A stretch of DNA of 64,000 nucleotides from Pseudorasbora parva (GCF_024679245.1 NC_090176.1:17694293-17758292), one strand, 5' to 3'; positions 29,198 to 38,500 are shown, counted from the stretch's first letter. The notes: a model not told the origin generated them from the letters alone. Numbers and translations are program-made.

Positions 29198-32100
29198 CTT
29201 TATCTATTAAATCTGTTTTTTTGTTGTTGGTCAAATTTTTTTCTCATGCACTGAGCCAGAAACCTAAAAAAGTTTATTTCAGTCTATATTCTTAAGGGTT
29301 TTAATATATAATTCGACAGATGTATGTAAAATTTTATTCCTAATAATATATAAACATTTTTCTGTTGACAATATTTAACTTATCAAATATTTAATTTACG
29401 GAGTAATAAAAAACATCAACAACTTCTATAAAACATCTCTAAAAATTCAGATTTCTGTTCTTGAAATGTATGCAAATTGGTGTAAATTTAATTACAACCC
29501 CAACCCCAAACATTTATTTAAAATGCAATAAAATGAAGAATATGTGATTTGTTAATTTTCTTTCAGCTTTATTTAACTTACAAAAGTACAAGTAACTTAA
29601 AAGTAACTTGAATTTTGTAATATAAACACATTTTAATTTTGATGGCTACAACACACTCCAAAATGTTGGGACAGAGTCATGGTTACCACCTGGTCACATA
29701 ACCTTTCCGTTTAAGTACACTTGATGTTTTTGCCCAAACTTGACTGATATTCTCTTTTTTTGGATTGGCCACATTTTCACTAAGGGACATGCTGTGGAGT
29801 GTCTAGAAACCTGTTTTAACACATGCAGAACGAGGCCTGGCATTACTTCCCTGAAAAGACTTTATCTCAATCAATCAATCAACTTTATTTATATAGTGCT
29901 TTTACAATAAAGATTGTTTCAAAGCAGCTTCACAGTGTTAAACAGTACAATGATGGCAGTATATGTTTCTGTACAATCCCAATATACATCTCCATGTCCA
30001 GCTTCACCAATTTACATGTCACTCCTGCATTTTGCACTGATGCTACTCCATACCATAACAGATGTTTGCCACTCCACAGCCTGTCCCTGATGAAAGTCTA
30101 GATAGTCCCTTTGTCTTTGAGACTAAGAATGTCTGTTTTTGCCAAAAACAAGTTAAAACGTGGACTCGTCTGTCCGCCGCACACAATTCCACTGTGTTTT
30201 GGATAATCTGAAATGAGCTTGAGCCCAGAGAACTCGGCACCATCTTTGCATTGAACACGCGTATTATACATTATTTGTAATCTTGCATTGAGAAATTGAG
30301 AAAAGTTTTACAGTTTGATTATGATACTTGGCACAAAGTGATAAGCCATGACCCATATTTGCTGGCAAAGACAGAGAAGCTCCTTATGCGCCCAACCGCA
30401 ATATCCTCAACTATTATTACCACTTCACCTACTTATTGTGAAATGTTTCAAATGAGTTGAAACTTGGATATTCTATAAGCTTTTAACTTATATTTTGCCT
30501 CTGTCCTAACTTTTTTGGAGTGTGTTGCAGCCATCAAAATCATTTAAAAAATACAATTAAGTTTTTCAGTAATAAAAATAATGGAAATCTTGCATTTTAC
30601 AAAATGTTCCAACTTTTCTGGATTTGGTGTTGAGCCAATGGCTGTTGAGTATCAGTTGCATGGAGACCGAACCCGGACAGCTTTAGGTTTCAGCGCCATA
30701 GAGAAACATTGGAAAATCAGAGGCTCTCATCGGTTTAATGGTGTTTAAAACGATGTGCTTGGGGGTACTGTAACACTGATTCCAGGTATCCTGGTTGTCG
30801 TACTCTCAGTCTCAGTCATACTCTAGGTCAAAAACACATAAATGAAGGTCTACATTTCAGAGCCTCTCTCTATATTAAACTGGTTAAATGTAAATGAATC
30901 CTGGATGTTGTCAACGCGATCATGACGACTGTAACATGAGGCTTCTCCCGCTTGCATTGTGATCTGTAAACCCTTGCTTCCAAATTTTTGTTTTCAAATT
31001 TTTCATATATCCCTCCATATGCCCCACTTGAATGCTCCTCAACTAGAGGTGGTCTTTGTGTCCTAAATTGATCGAAAACATCTTGGGACAAGGTTTTCAT
31101 ACAGCTGTCATTGTAAGACAAGTTAACAACTCCATTTGTTTGTCCGAGTTAGCAACAGTAACTAAGGGGAGCGGGCTTACTGATAGGTCAATTCACCTGT
31201 GGTGTCTTGCCTTAAAAGTAGCTTCATTTGTATAGAAGATGAACAAAAGTTTGATGGCTTTGGAATGACATGAGGGTATTTGATGACAGAAGTATCCCTT
31301 TAAAGGAACGGTGTTTTTAGAAATAGGGCTTATTCAACCTCTTTCCTACGTTTAGATATGTGGGCAAATGCATTTTTGTCTCAGTGCATGCGTTGTTTTA
31401 GTTTGACAGGGTCGCCGCTAGCTTAGCTTAGCATAATGAATGGAATCCTATGTTGCCAGCTAGCATGTCCCGAGTAAGAGTGATCCAAAAAACAACACCT
31501 TATTACTTCTTGCGGTCTGCATATTCACAACGAGTACAAATAGCGATTTCCTAGGCAGATATTGGTTTGGGACTATATTGTGAGGAAGCACAGGTGAAGC
31601 ACTGCTACTTGGGCGCAGAAATATCACGCAACACATCATTGCAATCGCTCAACAGCCAGAGCACTTGAGGATGAGAGCCGTGATATCTCTGCGCCCAAGT
31701 AGCAGTGCTTCACCTGTGCTTCCCCATAATATAGTCCCCAAGTCAGTATCTGCCTAGGAAATCCCCTAGTCTTAATCGGCATCCCAAATTGTACTCGTTG
31801 TGAATATGAAGGCCACAAGAAGTAATTAGGTGGAGTTTTTATTTTTTATTATCAATTTTACTCTGGACATGCTAGCTGGCAACATAGGATTCCATTCATT
31901 ATGCTAAGCTAAGCTAGCAGCGACCCTGCCAAACTAAAACAATGCATGCACTGAGACATATGCATTTGCCCACATATCTAAATGTAGGAAAGAGGTTGAA
32001 TTAAACCCTATTTCTAAAAACGGTGGAGTGTTCCTTTAAGTCCTATTGCAATTTTTTTTTGTCAATGTGAAACTGTTTTCTAACCACAACGTATCTCGCC

Positions 32101-32296
32101 AGGTGTCTACTTCGACTCGTGCGTTCGTCACATCAAGTTTGTGGATTTCTGCGGGAAGTATCGCCTGCCCTTGATGCACTACCTTTGCTCCCCAGAATGC
32201 ACCTCTCCCTGCAGCTCCAACCCTCAGAGCGACGCCGACTCGGACGATGACCACAGCGTGCCCGCCGATCGCCTTCAAAGAGTTCTGCTGGGATAA
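13988..32296 (+). CDS. lrrc58: Leucine-rich repeat-containing protein 58
   Basis: Four coding exons, 13988-14442, 27308-27436, 28456-28733 and 32103-32296, all with AG/GT borders and consistent phase, total 1,056 nt = 351 codons plus stop. The protein is a short N-terminus, about nine LRRs (for example LELLYLGGNQISSIPAELAN and LRSLSLHNNLLTYLP), then a cysteine-rich C-terminus (CPNPKCAG, FCGKYRLPLMHYLCSPEC) and an acidic Ser/Asp tail ending LQRVLLG. Human LRRC58 is about 20 residues longer, mostly at the N-terminus. It is an intracellular LRR protein, reported as a cullin-RING substrate receptor acting on cysteine dioxygenase (family knowledge, not visible here). The start at 13988 (MEGFEGANG) was chosen over the in-frame ATG at 13943 because the human protein also starts ME. 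The first intron is 12.9 kb. Confidence 0.96.
14443..16495. other. LRRC58 intron 1, first part
   Basis: No nameable element. A C homopolymer followed by (CA)n lies at 16216-16253. The remainder is AT-rich single-copy-looking sequence. Confidence 0.45.
16605..18148. repeat. 42-bp minisatellite, left array (~36 units)
   Basis: Consensus GTGTGGTGGTATGGGTGAGT followed by TTAAGGGTAAAGTTAGGGACAG. The length is a multiple of three and the unit lacks in-frame stops in the variants present, so long artificial ORFs with 14-residue periods (VWVSLRVKLGTGVV; MGEFKGKVRDRCGG) run through it. The + strand is strongly G-rich with three GGG runs per unit. Unit variants (GG/GA/GTGG; GAGAC/GGGAC; an AGGACAG unit one base short) give a readable order. 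Confidence 0.97.
18727..18942 (-). pseudogene. Exon-like coding remnant in the 5.4-kb element
   Basis: The minus strand reads from a candidate acceptor (CATATAG) through an open frame of about 71 codons (KKELDQVQKPTVTILTVEEE ... LPLNPLDALIVFKDEVVMSA) to a stop at 18727. The short, leaderless form and phase-0 start suggest a terminal exon rather than a whole gene. Two further minus-strand exon-like pieces in the element could belong to it. Product not recognised; possibly the last exon of a TE-borne gene. Confidence 0.35.
19458..20083. mobile_element. Foldback MITE inside the 5.4-kb element
   Basis: The left arm (about 19458-19690) and right arm (about 19860-20083) are imperfect inverted repeats, e.g. 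ATTACGTTCTTCTTTCAGA against TCTGAAAGAAGAATGTCAT. A widespread fish MITE type. No coding capacity. Confidence 0.75.
20979..21025 (-). pseudogene. Candidate small start exon in the 5.4-kb element
   Basis: The minus strand has CTTTTCAG, then a 47-bp exon-like segment containing ATG (MAATWLQFY), then GTAAGT. A further minus-strand segment ending in a donor (AACAAAAG/GTAAGC, exon end at 23133) could be its noncoding first exon. Splice-site based only. Confidence 0.3.
21119..22597. mobile_element. hAT-like element with 8-bp target duplication
   Basis: Begins CAGGGGCGTAG and ends CTACGCCCATG, and AACGTTAG is duplicated exactly (21111-21118, 22598-22605), the 8-bp duplication typical of hAT transposons. 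1,479 bp without transposase. It contains an inverted pair (about 21425-21530 against 21850-21955) derived from another dispersed repeat, and a pol III box-B-like motif near its right end. Confidence 0.9.
22467..22477 (+). promoter_or_regulatory. tRNA box-B-like motif in hAT element
   Basis: GGTTCGAATCC is a perfect match to the RNA polymerase III internal B box, followed by a GC-rich arm-like stretch (CCGCTCGGAGCGGG). No convincing A box or full cloverleaf was found, so it is reported as a tRNA-derived remnant, not a tRNA gene. Confidence 0.45.
23579..24880. repeat. 42-bp minisatellite, right array (~31 units)
   Basis: Same unit and phase as the left array. Its first ~14 units repeat the variant order found in the left array from about 17350 to 18010, including the one-base-short unit, the AGAGACGGG unit and the TTTAAAGG unit. 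The last units decay (GATGTAGTTGGATTAGTAAG) before the MITE end. Confidence 0.97.
25044..25235. mobile_element. MITE, GGTTACACTTTATTTTA ends
   Basis: The left end GGTTACACTTTATTTTAAGG and right end CTAAAATAAAGTGTTACC are near-perfect ~30-bp inverted repeats extending into TGTCATTGTTAC. 192 bp, noncoding. Confidence 0.85.
25236..27226. other. LRRC58 intron 1, last part
   Basis: No repeat or gene that I can support; ordinary AT-rich intron. Confidence 0.45.
27228..27306. repeat. (CT)n microsatellite at the exon 2 acceptor
   Basis: CT repeats with a few TG/GC interruptions run up to the acceptor AG of LRRC58 exon 2. Confidence 0.95.
27308..27436 (+). CDS. lrrc58: LRRC58 exon 2
   Basis: Encodes two LRRs (LELLYLGGNQISSIPAELAN and LSYLVLCDNRIQSVPPTL). 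The acceptor AG ends directly in a ~79-bp CT microsatellite, which therefore serves as the polypyrimidine tract. Donor GTAAGT. Confidence 0.95.
27521..28383 (-). mobile_element. Decayed Tc1/mariner-like element
   Basis: The ends CACTCACCGGGCACTTTATT and AATAAAGTGTCCCGTGAGTG are inverted repeats of a widespread fish Tc1-like family. The interior carries minus-strand traces of the transposase region, heavily deleted (863 bp against ~1.2 kb for a complete element). In LRRC58 intron 2. Confidence 0.8.
28456..28733 (+). CDS. lrrc58: LRRC58 exon 3
   Basis: Encodes the last LRRs (LRSLSLHNNLLTYLPREIL; LQELSLRGNPLVVRFVKDM) and the start of the C-terminal module up to CPNPKCAG. Acceptor CTCAAAG, donor GTGGGT; phase 1. 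Confidence 0.95.
28734..29493. other. LRRC58 intron 3, first part, with (TTA)n
   Basis: Contains a (TTA)n tract at 29168-29197; otherwise nothing recognised. Confidence 0.5.
29494..30632. mobile_element. ACAACCCC-ended nonautonomous DNA element
   Basis: The left end begins ACAACCCCAACCCC and the right end finishes TCTGGATTTGGTGTTG, with subterminal phrases (AAAATGTTGGGACAGAG; CTAACTTTTTTGGAGTGTG) of a common fish DNA transposon. Strong internal complementarity (GATGGCTACAACACACTCC against GGAGTGTGTTGCAGCCATC). No ORF. A SINE-like segment is embedded at 29866-29950. Confidence 0.65.
29866..29950 (+). repeat. ATCA-tract plus TTTATTTATATAG dispersed repeat
   Basis: (ATCA)n followed by ACTTTATTTATATAGTGC and CAAAGCAGCTTCACAGTG, a frequent short dispersed repeat in fish genomes. 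Class not assigned. Confidence 0.6.
30640..31299. repeat. Dispersed repeat, inverted relative of 7735-8260
   Basis: 30640-30890 aligns in reverse complement with 7735-8110. A later segment (GGGCTTACTGATAGGTCAATT, near 31170) matches 8125-8145 in the same direction, which suggests a foldback-like arrangement. Confidence 0.6.
31300..32039. mobile_element. 740-bp foldback element
   Basis: The left end (TTAAAGGAACGGTGTTTTTA) and right end (CGGTGGAGTGTTCCTTTAA) start two arms of about 330-370 bp that are close reverse complements along their whole length (e.g. CCGCTAGCTTAGCTTAGCAT against ATGCTAAGCTAAGCTAGCAG; CTACTTGGGCGCAGA against TCTGCGCCCAAGTAG). The loop is roughly 45 bp around 31650. The right end is 63 bp upstream of LRRC58 exon 4. 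Confidence 0.92.
32103..32296 (+). CDS. lrrc58: LRRC58 exon 4 (terminal)
   Basis: Acceptor TCTCGCCAG. Encodes VYFDSCVRHIKFVDFCGKYR, then LPLMHYLCSPECTSPCSS, an acidic DADSDDDH tail and LQRVLLG, then TAA at 32294-32296. This cysteine-rich end is highly conserved in vertebrate LRRC58. The intron immediately upstream ends in a 740-bp foldback element. Confidence 0.95.
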
Positions 32297-33400
32297 CCCC
32301 GCTCGCGTCTCTTTCTCTATCGCTTACAGTGTTATCAGCAAGAACATTGAACTTTACAGCCAGCTGGCCTGAAAACCTCTCAGCTGAAGCCAAATCTTTT
32401 TGCCAAGTGATTGAGCAAGTGAAATCTCGTGAGGAAAGCATCTGCAGATAGTTTCTCTGAGAAAGGTCTTGCAAAGGCAAAATCAAAAACACTGGTGGTG
32501 CAGAAAAGTTGTTTTATAAATTGTTATATTAACTAAGTTGCCTCGGTCATCAATCTGTTTAGCTCTTGCACTTTTATAATATGAAGAGGTTTGGGTACAC
32601 TCGTATCTTTTGCCTGACAATAGGTTCCTATGTCTAGCGATAACTCACATTTTTCACATTACGCACAAAGATTTACTGTGAATTAAAAACAAATTAACTA
32701 TTGAGAATGCTTGCTTTTGGGGTTTGTAAGAGGTTTTGAAATATTTGACTGTGTTCTGACTGTTTGTCATTTTGTAAATCCCAATGGCCTGCAGACCTCA
32801 CTGTCAAACAATGCTACTCATCTTCACGAACAAGTTTAAGCTTCCGTGTTTGCATTGAACATGCTGACACCCCACGGTTGCATTCAGAAACTGGGCAACG
32901 TTTTAAATCTTGAGATAAACAGCAGCAAAGGTCACCAGTCACTTTGTTTTGAAGGTTAATTCTTCATGTCGACCCCTTTGCATCAATAGGAAATGTATGT
33001 TGTTACAGAGCCAATGGACAAAATTGTGAAGCGTTTCTGTTGTTTTTTTTTTAAACTGAACTTTAACACTTTCTGTTTTTACACTCACTTTTCTTTAGTT
33101 TCTTCACGTCTTACAGCCTTAGAGCTAACCAATATTGACTAAGCAAATGATTAATGCAATCATTATTTCACAGAGTTTTTAAAATTATATCTAAGGCTTT
33201 TATACTAAATAATCTTTTATGATATTTTCTATATATCATTGAAAAGATAGAATGTATTTTATTTAAGATGATGAAGGTCGATTTGGATTATATTCACTCC
33301 TCTAATGGTTTATAAATATGTATTTGCACTTCTTATGTAGAGTATTATAATAAAAAATATTAATTTGTGTACTGGTCACACATGTTCTTCTGAAATAAAG
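32297..33400 (+). other. lrrc58: LRRC58 3' UTR
   Basis: About 1.1 kb without recognised repeats between the stop and an AATAAA at 33394-33399. A second AATAAA lies at 33522-33527. The end point is inferred from these signals. Confidence 0.65.
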
Positions 33401-33617
33401 CCAGAGCTTTACAAATATTTCTACAGTCCTTTTGAGTGCAAATCTCTGTGATTTGCTTTTGAAAGATGATACACAAGCTGTTTTAGACCACAAAATATGT
33501 AAATATTAGAAGCTCAGGACAAATAAAGCAAAAACAAAGTAATAAGAATTAAGGGGACATACACTTTTGAACAGGGTAATTTGTATAAATTCAGCTATTT
33601 TTTTATATATGTAAACA

Positions 33618-33657
33618 TTTTATTATACCTTTATTTAACCAGAAAAGACTCATTGAG

Positions 33658-33697
<40 letters not shown>

Positions 33698-36600
33698 CTT
33701 TTCCAAGAGTGTCCTGGCCAAGAGAGGCAGCAGCACATTTAACAAGGTTTCAGACATAAAAACATATAACATATGACATCAACATATAACAATTTGTACA
33801 AGTAATAAATAATTATAAAGTCATAAGAAATCAGAATTTCACATATTATCGCAAACGATAAACAACGGCAATGATCTTCCGTCATAATTGGGTCAGTCAT
33901 AACATCTACAGCCAGTATGTGTAGCTTCCATGTTTTTTAAAAGTAATTTAAAAGCAACCAATGAAACTGGCTCCTTAAGATTCAACACATTTTGCAGCTG
34001 ATTCCAAGTGCAGGGTGCCGCATACTTAAAAGCCCCTTTTCCCAATTCTGTCCGGACTTGAGGGACAGATAATAAAAATAAGTCCTCAGAACGAAGACAA
34101 TATCTTCCTGTACCTTTCTTTTTGATGTAAGATTGGAGGTATGGGGGCAGCAGACCAAGAATTGCCTTGTAGATAAAAATGTACCAATGATTAAGTCTAC
34201 GGGTGGACAATGCAGACCAACCAACCCGATCATACAAAGAACAGTGATGAGTAAGTGCTCTAAAGTTTGTGATAAACCTAAGAGCTCCATGATAAACAGA
34301 ATCCAACAGTTTCAAGCTTGTGATGGAAGCATTCATGTATATAACATCGCCATAGTCTAGCACTGACAAGAAGGTGGCAGCAACAAGCCTCCTTTTTGAC
34401 TCAAAAGAAAAACATGACTTGTTTCTAAAATAAAAACCCAATTTCAGCTTTAGTTTTTTTACCAACTGTTGAATATGAGGTTTAAAAGAGAGTGAATCAT
34501 CAATTACGATACCAAGATACTTGAATTTAGAGACAGACTCAATCTCGGAGCCCTGAGAAGTAGTGATGGGTAAAAGGTTCTGTGACTTTGATTTTGCATT
34601 TGAGAACAACATAAGTTTTGTTTTGTCGTTATTCAAAACAAGCTTTAAATCGAATAAGGTACGTTGTACAGTATCAAAAGCAAGTTGAAGGCGACAAAGA
34701 GCTTGGTTTGGAGTTGATGCAGAGCAGTATATCACAGTATCATCGGCATAGAAATGAAAATTTGCGTTGGAGACATTTTGATCCAGATTGTTGATATATA
34801 AAATAAATAAAAGTGGTCCCAGCACTGACCCCTGGGGCACACCCTTGGTTATACTAAGAGGGCTGGAGGTTAAACCATCTACCTGTACACACTGGGATCT
34901 ACCAGATAGATAGTTTTCAAACCAGCAAACAGTTTTTTCTGACAACCCGACACTGAGGAGTCTTTGTTTTAATATTGCATGATCCACAGTATCAAAAGCC
35001 TTCGATAGGTCAATGAAAAGAGCTGCACAATGTTGTTTTTTATCTAAACAGTCAATAAAATCATTTACTACTTTTAGGGCTGCTGTAGTTGTGCTGTGTT
35101 TTTGACGAAAACCTGATTGAAAATTAGACAGAATATTGTTAATAGTTAGAAACTCTTTCAATTGTTCGTTTACCAGAGTTTCCATAACCTTGGCCAGGAC
35201 AGACAGTTTCGAGATGGGTCTGTAATTATTTAAATCAGTCGGATCGCCTCCTTTTAACAGAGGAAGAACAAATGCAGATTTCCATATAAGTGGAATTTCA
35301 TTCGTGTCCAGAGAAAGATTAAAAAGATAAGTCAAAGGCGGTGCAATAAAATCAGATGCTAACTGTAGAAAATAAGGCTCCAAGTTATCAGGACCAGGCG
35401 ATTTTCTAATGTCTAAAAGTGTGAGTGCTCTATGTACTTCCGAAACTGAAAATGGCTTAAAACTAAAAGAATGACTGACTCCAGAATGACCATGACAATT
35501 TCCTTTAGGATGATTCTGATGTGAAATGTTGAGTGAATCAAATAATGAACCAGAGGCAATGAAATGCTCATTAAAACAGTCAAGCATCTCAGCCTTATCG
35601 GATAATTTATGTGAGTCCTTAAGAATACATGGTGGCAGCTCAATGCCTGTTTTGTTTCCAGCTAAGGATTTGATCGTCTTCCAGAATTTTAAGGGGTTAT
35701 TTAAATTATTCGAAGTATCTATAAGAAAGTGGTCAGCTTTGGCCTTTCTGATAGCCACGGTGCATAAATTGCGCAGTCTCCTGAAGAGCAGCCAATCAGA
35801 ATCCATGCTTGTTTTCCTGGCTTTTGCCCAGGCCTTATCACGCTCATGAAGAGAGTTGGCTAAATCTACAGTGAACCATGCATTGTTTCGGCCTTTTACT
35901 CTAAATTTCCTGAGTGGAGCATGATTGTCAACAATTTCTTTAAAACCATCATGAAAAAATTTCCAAGCATTATCAACATCTGCAATAAGATAAATTTTAT
36001 CCCAATCAAAATAAAACAGGTCATATAAAAACCCTTGTATTGAAAAATGTTTTATGTCGCGCTTAATAATGACACGTGGTTTATTTTTGGGAAGTTTTGT
36101 GTTTCTGACCGTGGCAACAACACAGTGGTCACTAATGTCGTTTGCAAAAACAGAAGCTGCAGAGTATTTGTGAGGAACGTTGGTTAGGATAAGATCAATT
36201 AAAGATGATTTATCTGGACATTTCAGGTTCGGTCTAGTGGGACTGTCAACGAGCTGAAAGAGATTTAGCGAGTCACAGTAAGCTTTAAAATCATCAGATA
36301 CTGGATGTAACCAGTTCCAATTTAGATCTCCAATAACTACTATTTCGTTCTGATTTAGTCCTGATAAAAGCTGCATTAAAGAAGGCAAAGCATCCCTGAC
36401 GGCTGATGGTGTCCTATAGCAACCAACTACAGTAATGTGGAGATTACTGGAGACCTCAAGATCAAGAGCTAAAAATTCGAATTGCTTACTCACTGATTTA
36501 GAGAGAAGCATATTTACACGAAACTTATTTTTAATATATACTGCAACACCCCCACCCCTCCTTGGACGATCAGTTCTATATACATGGTAACCATTAATAC

Positions 36601-37660
36601 TGATATCCTCATTCAAAACAGATTTGCTTAGCCAAGTTTCTGATAAAACAATTACATCAGCTTCAGTAGAGTGTGCCCAAATACGAATCATATCTATCTT
36701 TGCAATCAAACTTCGAACGTTCAAGTGAATAAAACCAAGGCCAACCCTGGATTTAAAATCAACAGGGGTATTGAAACATATAGCAGAGTCTGGGCCTGGA
36801 TTGGGTTGCACATTTCCTGAAATCAACAGCAACAGAACGATTAAACACCTCAGCTTAAGTGATTTAAATGATTGAATAGAGGATTCATTCTTTGAAATTA
36901 TTTTTAGTACAAAGCTACGAAGGCAGCTTTCAGAAATAGTAAAATTGTCTTGTAAAACCATAACACTGATCAGACGGGCCAAGTCCGCAGTGTCAGAGGA
37001 GAAGAACAGAGGCAGGTGCATTGATTTAATGTCTGACGCACAAACAGATGTGCACGTCCCCCAGCGTATTGAGACAGTATTTAAAAGACCTGCACGGGAG
37101 TAGTTGGTCCGGTGCGGGCTTCCATACATTCCACTCAACGTTAGTAAACACATTACAAAAAAGGGCAGCGCCATTGCACGTTCCGTTTCTAGCCGATGCG
37201 CTAGTAATCCAGTCCAGATTTTCCGAAACTCCTGAGACAGATGACGTTACATCACGTCACATATAAACAGGAAACCAAGCCCAATGAAGCAATGCTGTGA
37301 AAGAAGTGACCAAAAATCAGGACCCGCCGGATTTTAAAACAAAAAGAAACAAGACACAAAGACAAGAAAAAAGCACTTCCCTTTCTCATGAGAAGTTTGG
37401 ACACTTAAGATTCAATGCCGTGTTGGCGATTCGGCTCCGTTGAGCAGGATCCAAATTCCGCACTAACAGAGCTGTCCGGGTCATCCGAAACGTCAGGAGT
37501 TTCACTTCAATTAAATCCAAGTTCGATGTGTGATGGACTAGTTCTCGAAGCAAGTCCAATATTTCAGAGACAGCACCATCAAGGGACAATAACATTAATG
37601 ACAATCACACAGACAGAGACAGGAATGTAGACAGTGGTGGACATGCTGCCATCTTGGACA
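33618..37660 (-). mobile_element. APE-type LINE (CR1/L2/Rex1-like), probably near full length
   Basis: Non-LTR retrotransposon on the minus strand: a 5' leader of about 0.45 kb (37175 to ~37660), a single 3.3-kb ORF, and a short 3' UTR ending in GGTTAAATAAAGGTATAATAAA (complement of about 33612-33640). The 3' UTR has a GAGATT/AATCTC stem whose loop is a 34-base T run (A34 on +, 33661-33694). TAAATAAAGG-type tails are characteristic of CR1/L2/Rex1-group fish LINEs rather than poly(A) L1s. Flanking duplications not resolved; boundaries approximate. Lies downstream of and antisense to LRRC58. Confidence 0.85.
33893..37174 (-). CDS. LINE ORF: endonuclease / reverse transcriptase
   Basis: 1,093 codons, uninterrupted. 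N-terminus of about 110 residues, then a hydrophobic run (LIVLLLLI, 111-118) leading into SGNVQPNPGP (119-128), a 2A-like motif. APE endonuclease about 145-355: HLNVRSL (150), SETWL (178), GDLNWN (282), SLIDLILT (324) and SDHCVV (348). Reverse transcriptase about 630-900: LFIDLSKAFDTVDH (719-732), GVPQGSVLGPLLF (778-790) and FYADDTV (808-814). The C-terminal region is typical of the fish CR1/L2/Rex1 group. All catalytic signatures look intact, so a recent and possibly active copy. It copies its RNA at a nicked target site by target-primed reverse transcription. The ATG context (GCAATGG) is reasonable. A separate ORF1 was not seen. Confidence 0.93.
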   Translation of the reverse strand: MALPFFVMCLLTLSGMYGSPHRTNYSRAGLLNTVSIRWGTCTSVCASDIKSMHLPLFFSSDTADLARLISVMVLQDNFTISESCLRSFVLKIISKNESSIQSFKSLKLRCLIVLLLLISGNVQPNPGPDSAICFNTPVDFKSRVGLGFIHLNVRSLIAKIDMIRIWAHSTEADVIVLSETWLSKSVLNEDISINGYHVYRTDRPRRGGGVAVYIKNKFRVNMLLSKSVSKQFEFLALDLEVSSNLHITVVGCYRTPSAVRDALPSLMQLLSGLNQNEIVVIGDLNWNWLHPVSDDFKAYCDSLNLFQLVDSPTRPNLKCPDKSSLIDLILTNVPHKYSAASVFANDISDHCVVATVRNTKLPKNKPRVIIKRDIKHFSIQGFLYDLFYFDWDKIYLIADVDNAWKFFHDGFKEIVDNHAPLRKFRVKGRNNAWFTVDLANSLHERDKAWAKARKTSMDSDWLLFRRLRNLCTVAIRKAKADHFLIDTSNNLNNPLKFWKTIKSLAGNKTGIELPPCILKDSHKLSDKAEMLDCFNEHFIASGSLFDSLNISHQNHPKGNCHGHSGVSHSFSFKPFSVSEVHRALTLLDIRKSPGPDNLEPYFLQLASDFIAPPLTYLFNLSLDTNEIPLIWKSAFVLPLLKGGDPTDLNNYRPISKLSVLAKVMETLVNEQLKEFLTINNILSNFQSGFRQKHSTTTAALKVVNDFIDCLDKKQHCAALFIDLSKAFDTVDHAILKQRLLSVGLSEKTVCWFENYLSGRSQCVQVDGLTSSPLSITKGVPQGSVLGPLLFILYINNLDQNVSNANFHFYADDTVIYCSASTPNQALCRLQLAFDTVQRTLFDLKLVLNNDKTKLMLFSNAKSKSQNLLPITTSQGSEIESVSKFKYLGIVIDDSLSFKPHIQQLVKKLKLKLGFYFRNKSCFSFESKRRLVAATFLSVLDYGDVIYMNASITSLKLLDSVYHGALRFITNFRALTHHCSLYDRVGWSALSTRRLNHWYIFIYKAILGLLPPYLQSYIKKKGTGRYCLRSEDLFLLSVPQVRTELGKGAFKYAAPCTWNQLQNVLNLKEPVSLVAFKLLLKNMEATHTGCRCYD

Positions 37661-37683
37661 TGCTGCCATCATATTTTATGTAA

Positions 37684-37930
37684 AATGCACTATATTGCCC
37701 AGAGAATTGGGACACTCCTTCAAATCATTGAATTCAGATGTTCCAATCTTTTCTATGGCCACAGGTGTATAAAATCAAGGCATGCAGACGCTTCTACAAA
37801 CATTTGTGAAAGAATGGGTCGCTCTCAAGAGCTGGGGTGACGTCCAAGAAATTTCCTCACTGCTAAGTATTCCACGGTCAACTGTTAGTGGTATTAAATC
37901 AAAGTGGAAGCATTTGGGAACAACAATTAT
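37684..37930 (+). pseudogene. 5' fragment of a Tc1-like transposon
   Basis: Contains TTGGGACACTCC, a CACAGGTGTATAAAATCAAG leader and the start of a Tc1-type transposase (MGRSQEL), then ATTCCACGGTCAACTGTTAG. Everything after this is missing. Frame is already broken after MGRSQEL. Truncated, inactive. Confidence 0.7.
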
Positions 37931-38054
37931 GGCAATATAGTGCATCTTATTCAGGACAGTACTATTACAACTTGGGGTACTATTATATCTTCAGGACAAC
38001 AGATTCTGCAAGGAGCGTGTAAACATTTGAGTATTTTTGAATTTATACATGTAC

Positions 38055-38092
<38 letters not shown>

Positions 38093-38500
38093 TTACGACT
38101 TATATATGGTAACACTTATACAAGTACTTATATAACACTATTTCACTTTATCTCTGAATACACACATACAGTATATATCATGAATCTCAACAATGGTGAC
38201 TTCATGCTGCAATACATGATGGGAGTCATGAGTTTTATACAATGGCTTTATGGTGATGAAAATTATATGAGTACTTAACCATATATACCCTCGTTCCCTG
38301 AAGGAGGGAATGGAGACGTACGTCGAACGTGACCGACTGAAAGGGAACTAGAAATTTAAAACATTTCTATTATTAACATGTAATAACTGTGTAATTATCA
38401 CAAAACATAACATCTTAACTTTAGTTGTAATTTATCTAGATATACACAAAACCTTGCTTTTCTTTTGGCAAGGTACTTTGCCCTTGCAACTGGATCACTT
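37931..38500. other. Unassigned, with (TA)n(CA)n at 38054-38091
   Basis: Microsatellite followed by AT-rich sequence. 38285-38345 (CCCTCGTTCCCTGAAGGAGG and onwards) resembles a dispersed cyprinid repeat. Confidence 0.45.
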
